Both the position numbers and the translations under genes were made by a program. A DNA stretch of 27,697 bases from Chlamydomonas sphaeroides. Lineage: Eukaryota; Chlorophyta; Chlorophyceae; Chlamydomonadales; Chlamydomonadaceae. Of the stretch, positions 23,006 through 27,697 are shown piece by piece. The stretch covers positions 48,657 to 76,353 of the forward strand of contig BDDC01000295.1 of assembly GCA_001662425.1 (NCBI GenBank). The letters run 5' to 3'. Position 1 is the stretch's first letter, and each line of letters starts with the position of its first letter. The notes below the pieces were generated by a model that did no database searches, had not been told where the DNA came from, and saw only the letters and a program-made list of their open reading frames with translations.

Positions 23006-25208
23006 TGGGCACCCCTTGAGCGCGCTGTGCCCTGCACATTCGCCCGCCCACCGCTCACCTCGCCTGCGCCCCAACCCCCGTCGGGCTGCCGCCCCGCAGG
23101 CCGAGATGCGCTCTGCGCGGCGCGACCTGGTGTCCGAGGTGGCGGCGCTGGGCCGCAGCACTGCGGCCGCGCAGCAGGAGCTGCGCTCGGCGCTGGCGGG
23201 CGAGGTGGCGGCGGCGGCCAGGGGCGTGGCGGGCGAGGTGCGGCGGCCAGCAGGGGAAGGGGGCTCGCATGGGAGGAGCGCTGCTGGCCGGCAGTGGGTC
23301 CGTCGGAGGCAGGGGGCTGCGCCGCCCGGCGTGCGCTGTGCTGAACAGGCAGCGCAGCTGGCTGCGCCGCCCGGCGTGCGCTGTCTTGAACGCAATCCCG
23401 CCGCTGCCGCAGGTCCGTTCGCTGATCCTGGACACGCAGACGCAGCTGCACGGCCTCAAGGTGCGCTGCGGGCTGGGGGCTGGGGGCCGGGGGCCGGGGA
23501 GGGTCCTCTCTTATGTTTTTTTCGCGCGTTGTAGCAGGCGGCGGCGCACAGCTCGCCCACCGTCTGGCAGCAGCCCCGCGGCCCATGCGCTGCAGCTGGC
23601 GGCGTTGCCGTCGCCCCTGCCCGTGCGCCTGCCCGCGCGTCCACCTCACCCTGCCTGCCATCACGCGGGCCCCCTTGCCACAGGCGGACCTGTCCGATGT
23701 GCGCTCCGAGCTGGCCGCGAGCCGCCACCAGCAGTCGGAGCTGCGCCACATGCTGGCGCAGCTGCTCGAGGGCTTTGCCGCCACGCTTCAGCGCAACGCA
23801 CAGCTGGAGGCGCTGCTGCACGGCAACGGCAGCAACAGCGGCGGCGGCGGCGGCCACTCGCCGTCGGGCCCTGGCGAGCGCCTGTCGCCTCTCAACCCGC
23901 ACCACCACTACGCCTCCTCGCCCGGCATGCTGCCGCCCGGCGGCGGCGCCAACGGTACGCACGCCAGCCACGCCGTCGGCGCCGGCGCCGCCGCTGCCGC
24001 GGCGGCGGCGCACGTGGCGGCGTCGTCGCCGCTGGGTGCCAACGGCGCGCTGCTGGCGCCGCTGCCGCCCGGGCTGCAGCGGCAGGGCTCGGGCAGCCTC
24101 GCGACGCGCCGCAGCCGCGTCAGCGCCACCGCCACCCTGGGCGGAGGCTACCTGAACAACAGCAGCACCGACCTGGTCGGAGCCGACACACCGGACGGGC
24201 CCGGCGGCTTCGGGTCCGCGTCCGTGTCCCAAACGGGCTACTCGCCCGTGTCCATTTCTCAGACGGGCTACGCGCCGGGCGCGGCTGGGGCAGGCGGCAA
24301 CGGCTTCCTGCTGGCGGGCGGCGGCCGCCGCTCGTACGAGCGCGCCACCGCGACGGGCGTTATGTCGCTGGCGGTGGCGCCGGACTCAACCGCAGCAGCA
24401 GCGGCGGCGGCGTCGGCCGCGGCGGCGGCGGGGGCCGCGCCGTATTCGCCGAGGCTGTCACCGCTGCCGCTGCAGCTCAGCGTGTCGGGGGCGGCGCCGA
24501 CGCGGACGGTGGCGCCGGGCGAGGGCGACGCGCACGCGCAGGTGCGGCCCTGGAGCATGGGCGAGAGAGGGAGGCGCTGTGCGCTGGGGTGTGGCGTTTG
24601 ATGTGTGGCATGGCCAGCGGCTCTGCGCTGCTGGCCTCGTCTGCGTCTGCGCCGCCGGTGCCCCTTGCATGCCTCCCTCACCTGCGCGTCTTCGACCCCG
24701 ACCCCGCCGCCGCCGCTGAGCTCGCATTGGCTCGCCTCGCCGGCACCGGTTGTCGCCTGGCCCTGCCTCACCCCTTTCCTGTGGCCCGGCCCCGCAGTCG
24801 CAGGACTCGCCCCGCACCCGCCGCGTTTACCTCAGCCAGCCCATGGTGGGCCGGGAGCCCGTGGCGCAGGCCCTTGAGCCGCCGGGCGCCGCCGCCAACA
24901 GCCACAGCGCGCCGCTGCCGAGCGCGCCCGTGGCGCCCAAGGGCGGCCGCGTGGGCTCCAGCACAGGGGCGCCGAACGGCCACGTCGGCGAGGTGGTGCT
25001 GCCGCCCATCGCGGCGGCGGCGGTGCTGAATCACTACGGAAGCGGCCATGGTGCGGTGGCGGGCGGCCACGGGCCCACGCTGCTGGCGGCGGGCGGCGTG
25101 GTGTCGGCGGCAGCGGCGGCGGTCAGCGGCGGGAACGGGGCGGTGCTCGGCGGCGGGTATCAGATCCGGCCGCCGCCGGCGCCGCAGTGGCGCAAGGGCA
25201 AGACGTGA
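12894..25208 (+). CDS. Giant ARM/HEAT-TIR protein, predicted SARM1-like NAD hydrolase
   Basis: Exons: 12894-13104, 13220-13383, 13901-14050, 14182-16869, 17133-17344, 17688-17896, 18140-18206, 18421-18463, 18636-18779, 19063-19202, 19340-19655, 19942-20294, 20518-20623, 20794-20959, 21115-21155, 21329-21660, 21793-21855, 22106-22907, 23100-23237, 23413-23460, 23684-24541, 24798-25208. All phases agree; 7662 bases, 2553 residues. Order: N-terminal helical region with no family recognised (1-175); Ala-rich 896-codon exon 4 with an acidic/poly-Ser patch near residue 452; ARM/HEAT-like helices (about 1072-1490, for example VARSLCNMSQVAGLHAAMRE); TIR domain (about 1530-1670); His-rich low-complexity segment (about 1700-1900); Ala-rich stretch; coiled coil (about 2064-2195); disordered Ala/Gly/Ser tail ending QWRKGKT. 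TIR domains of SARM1 and plant receptors cleave NAD+, and the catalytic Glu is present here. Start: first ATG in frame, with an in-frame stop upstream at 12843. Introns 1 and 3 are GC-AG; intron 9 is either GC-AG (18779) or GT-AG (18770). Transcript evidence could split or extend the model. SARM1-like activity is an inference. Confidence 0.82.
17133..20055 (+). other. Armadillo/HEAT-like helical repeat region of the TIR gene (exons 5-12, part)
   Basis: Exons 5-11 and the start of 12 encode amphipathic helices with ARM-like character. Clear examples are LVVAARALKVLVKSVPLGQL, EALQFFASLTDW, NCERLVQHGLLPTLLAVLRA, LAVLVARSLCNMSQVAG, REAGAVEVLQACLKRDDLRV and AARGTLLQLGEL. The (E/H)GLLPTLL and AxxLCNMS patterns are typical of ARM repeats. 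Individual repeats are divergent and interrupted by a Lys/Glu/Ala-rich loop in exon 11. This region lies just before the TIR domain, as in SARM1. Confidence 0.7.
20185..21155 (+). other. TIR domain coding segment with conserved catalytic Glu
   Basis: Split over exons 12-15. Strand A / box 1 is YDVFLSHKRTD; then FARALWNLMVSNGYTVFLD leads into the BB-loop, which is cut by intron 12; then CSHFVFILTDNVFKSEWCIK. The Glu in KSEWCIKEL (codon 20615-20617, residue about 1599) aligns with the catalytic Glu of SARM1 (E642) and plant TIRs. Further on, NIVLLIKDGARWP, TLPPEVQ and HNDEYYRAFVDALFEK match the SARM1 order DG-x2-WP, LP-x2-(M/V)Q and HEY better than plant receptor TIRs. Confidence 0.9.
21329..22320 (+). 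other. Histidine-rich low-complexity segment of the TIR protein (exons 16-18)
   Basis: After the TIR domain the protein becomes extremely rich in His, Ser, Gly, Ala and Tyr, with recurring HSAH, HHGH and YGHDPHS words. It continues in phase through three exons, so it is not a single intron read-through artefact. Such tracts can bind Zn, Ni or Cu or drive phase separation; neither role can be shown from sequence. Confidence 0.8.
22242..22313 (+). repeat. Three 24-base coding repeats (HSAYGHGP / HSAYGHDP / HSGYGHDP)
   Basis: Units at 22242-22265, 22266-22289 and 22290-22313, in frame in exon 18 of the TIR gene. Differences are mostly at a few positions, suggesting expansion by slippage or unequal exchange under selection for the octapeptide. 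Confidence 0.9.
22970..23005 (+). repeat. CTG/TGC trinucleotide microsatellite in an intron
   Basis: About 11 TGC-type units with one TTG interruption, in intron 18 of the TIR gene (22908-23099). Confidence 0.9.
23315..23391 (+). repeat. Direct 32-base repeat, 45 bases apart, in an intron
   Basis: The segment 23315-23346 (GGCTGCGCCGCCCGGCGTGC plus 12 bases) recurs at 23360-23391 with two mismatches. It lies in intron 19 of the TIR gene, just before exon 20. Confidence 0.85.
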
Positions 25209-25806
25209 GCGGGCGGCCAGCGCGGGCCCTGTTGGGCGTGGGATGAGCGCAGTGAAGGGGTGATGGGTGCGCGGGCGCAAGCGAGGTGAGGGTGTGGCGG
25301 TTGCAGGCGCGCGGCGTTGCACGGCGGCCTGGCCGCCGTCTTGCCTCGCCGTGCGAACGGGGGTCGTGTTGGGTTCAAGCAGCACCATGTTGTCTAAACG
25401 CATCGCAGTCGAGGGCATCGCACGCGTGGGTGGGCAGGTGTAGCGAACCGATGCTCTGGCTCGACTAGGTCTGTTTTAGTGCTCCTCTTTCCTTGACCGT
25501 GTGGGGGCCGTGCTCGGCTGCCGAGTTGAACCCCGGCGGCGGGCAGTTTGACTTTGCTGGCATGCGCACTTTATTCATCCTGGTGTGTATTTACACTGGC
25601 TCTCAAGACCAAGTGCGTCCAGCTTGGCGGGGCGGGGCGGCTAACGGTGCTGTGTGGTTACGGTATCGTGTGTGTACATCCTTGCCTGGTGGTGGTCGCT
25701 GCCCAGCGCTGGCGTGTGTGTGCGACGGGCGCTGCTGCGGGCTGTGCCGCCGCGACTCCCAGGCCGATCCTCCGTGTGCGCGGCAGGCGCTTGCGGCTGT
25801 GCCACG

Positions 25807-25811
25807 TGTAA
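25807..25811 (+). terminator. Poly(A) signal TGTAA for the ARM-TIR gene
   Basis: First TGTAA downstream of the stop at 25208, about 600 bases away. This implies a 3' UTR of about 25209-25830, a typical length for volvocine genes. Confidence 0.65.
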
Positions 25812-25830
25812 CATCTGCACGCCACAGGAG

Positions 25831-27442
25831 GCGACACGGCCTGGCCCCGGCTCCTCTCGCCGACCATGCCCGGCTTGGTGTCAGGCAGGAGGGGAGGGGA
25901 AATGTGTCTGTCCGTGGCGAGGGCGAGGGGGCATTCCCCCTCCCCTCCTGGTGTCAGGCGCAGGGCCGTGAGGGCGGCTGCGTCTCCCCGGCCCAGGCTC
26001 AGTGCACCCCCATTCAATGACTATCCACAGAAAGCCCAGGCCACCACCGGCCCCGAGGTAGGTAGGGCCGCAGCGACGCCGACCGCGGCCAGGACTGCGA
26101 CACGCGTCGGGGCAGCGGGCTGGTGGCCCCGCAGGCGGTCGACCATGTCGGTATGTGCCGGCCGTCGCTGTTGCCCCGGATAGCGGATACCGACATGCAC
26201 GTGTATCGTGGGGTGGCGCCCCTGCCTGTTAGGGCCCTATACGCTTGCTCAGATCACATCGGGCCGGCCCGACCAGCAATCGTCATAGACTGCAGTGCAC
26301 GCTGCTGCGACCTCTGGCCGGATGGGGCTGCGCCCGCCAGGTCGTGTTGCGAGCTTGGCGACGAACTCACCAGAGCCCACGGGGGTGGGGTCGCCGTACC
26401 ACCACCTGCCAGGGACACGCAGGAGGGGTAGCAGTTGCGGCGGGGCGGATCTGACGGTGAGGGTGGGTTTGACGGCGTGGATGGGTTTGGCGGCGGGGGT
26501 GGGGTCCATGCACAGCGAGCGTGCTGACGGCAGGATCAGACGTATTTAAAAAACACCGGAGCACGAAGACTATGACTGTCACATGCTTGACGATGACAAC
26601 TGAGTATGCGATGAGGGTGACGCGCAGCAAAGTCTACGTGGGCACGCAGTCCTCACCACTCGTTGTCCCGTTTGCAGTTGAGGCCGCGCTTGCAGACGGG
26701 CGAGGGCCAGGCCACGTCCATGCAAGGGCCCGCCCCGGGCTGTTGTATTTGGGGACGGGGGGGTGGCCGTGAGGGCATGGCACGTCCTTCACGCACCGGG
26801 CTGGGTCACAGGGGTGGCCCTTGCTTGTACAAGCCACTGCCCCACCCCGCCCGCTGGCATGTGTCTATGGCAACATCACGTTGGATATGAGCCGGCGTGC
26901 CAGCTCCCGGCTAGCCTACCAGGTCGCATGAGCCGCCCGTCCCGCCACATTGGTTGCTCTCGTCGATGCCGTTGCCTGCGAGCGGAAAGAGGGCGGCACC
27001 AAGCAATCGGTCGTATGAACAAACGCGCAACATGGGTTCTGGAAGAACCCAACGTAACGCCAGCCACTTACAACTCATGTCATGTTGGCCATCATATGGG
27101 GAGAGCATGTCCAACTATGGGGGCCCCTGGCGATGCCCCCGTCACCCCCACCTAGCTGACGCGCTGCACAGCAGCCATGTGAGAAGCGCAGGCTGAGAGC
27201 CTTTCGCAGCTGCTGCACGAGCGCACGAGCGCAGGAGCTCAAGGGTGCGGTTGTGGCGGAGGTGGGCGGCTTGCCGGCAAGCAGAAGCCGCCGGCCAGGG
27301 CCGGGATGCTTTTGCTAGGGAAGCAGGGTGGAAGTACAGATATGAGTGTACAGATATTCCCCCTTTGACTTCGTTCTAGCTTGTAATAAGGGTATCTGAG
27401 ACAACCGCCAGTACTGGCAGACAGGGGACTTTAAGACTAGAC
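25831..27442. other. Intergenic stretch without a recognisable gene
   Basis: No open frame here shows a conserved motif, a plausible splice series or consistent codon bias. It holds a TATTTAAAA stretch at about 26543, a GGGTTCT/AGAACCC inverted repeat at 27034-27050 that includes TTCnnGAA, an 18-base repeat array (26448-26501) and two copies of GTACAGATAT near 27333 and 27350. A promoter for a plus-strand gene beyond the window is possible but unsupported. Confidence 0.55.
26448..26501 (+). repeat. Three imperfect 18-base tandem units
   Basis: Units at 26448-26465, 26466-26483 and 26484-26501, consensus near GGTTTGACGGCGTGGATG. Intergenic. Confidence 0.75.
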
Positions 27443-27488
27443 CGGTCAGCGTCTTGATGCAGATGGAGTCGGAGAACGGCTTGGAGTC
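27443..27488 (-). other. Weak candidate internal exon of a gene entering from the right
   Basis: On the minus strand an acceptor-like CAACCGCGCAG precedes 15 codons (DSKPFSDSICIKTLT) that all end in G or C. The bias collapses at once after a possible GT donor at 27442-27441. This fits a small coding exon in this genome, but the donor (GTCTAG) is poor and no family is recognisable. Confidence 0.25.
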
Positions 27489-27630
27489 CTGCGCGGTTGC
27501 TGTAAGTTGAGACGACGCTGGTGTACCCGCAACGCCAAATTGCATGGCGTGGGGACAATGTCCATCCCAGCCCCGCACATGAAAGGCGTGACGAAAGGGA
27601 GCGAGCCTGTAAAGCCAGGGCCTGCTTTAG

Positions 27631-27697
27631 CCGGGCCGGGCCGGGCCGGGCCGGGCCGGGCCGGGCCGGGCCGGGCCGGGCCGGGCCGGGCCGGGCC
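27631..27697 (+). repeat. (CCGGG)n pentanucleotide array running off the window
   Basis: Thirteen perfect CCGGG units plus CC reach the last base, so the true length is unknown. Regular GGG runs separated by CC on the plus strand, and CCC on the other, make it a candidate G-quadruplex former. Its end at the window edge suggests a contig break. Confidence 0.95.

Noticed and set aside
27443..27488. ICIKTLTG resembling the start of ubiquitin (IFVKTLTGK)
   Set aside because: Only six residues match, there is no Met in position, and the following residues do not continue as ubiquitin. Kept only as an unknown exon candidate.
1..27697. tRNA, rRNA, CRISPR, viral or insertion-sequence elements
   Set aside because: No cloverleaf-like set of arms, rRNA core motif, regularly spaced repeat-spacer array, transposase or capsid-type motif was seen when reading both strands.

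Overview
This window looks like nuclear DNA from a green alga of the Chlamydomonadales (Chlamydomonas/volvocine type). The evidence is very high GC, genes split into many exons by introns of roughly 70 to 680 bases, strong G/C bias at third codon positions, long Ala/Gly/Ser/His tracts in proteins, and TGTAA motifs downstream of two genes (the usual volvocine poly(A) signal). Nothing prokaryotic (operons, Shine-Dalgarno sites, CRISPR) is present. All gene models below were joined by hand, using conserved protein sequence and exact reading phase across each splice junction.

Layout. (1) 1-3658, plus strand: the 3' part of a BRAP/BRAP2-type RING + ZnF-UBP ubiquitin ligase (8 exons visible, 402 residues; the 5' end lies off the window). 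(2) 3659-4536: shared 3' region of two convergent genes. (3) 11412-4537, minus strand: a complete PPWD1-type protein, WD40 repeats plus a C-terminal cyclophilin prolyl isomerase (18 exons, 637 residues). (4) 11413-12893: intergenic region between two divergent genes, with short minus-strand open stretches that may be decayed coding sequence, a 37-base tandem duplication and candidate promoter motifs. (5) 12894-25208, plus strand: a very large gene (22 exons in my model, 2553 residues). It has an Ala-rich N-terminal half, armadillo/HEAT-like helices, a SARM1-like TIR domain with the catalytic glutamate in place, a His-rich low-complexity region and a coiled coil. (6) 25209-27697: its 3' UTR, then about 1.9 kb with no clear gene, one weak exon candidate on the minus strand, and a (CCGGG)n array that runs off the end.

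The three genes are not an obvious functional cluster. BRAP and PPWD1 are widespread eukaryotic housekeeping proteins. The ARM-TIR gene is the notable one: its architecture and active-site residues suggest a regulated NAD-cleaving enzyme like animal SARM1, but with no SAM domain that I can recognise and with a very different C-terminus. A second striking feature is the number of GC-AG introns: five with good support, plus one possible, among 45 introns spread over all three genes.
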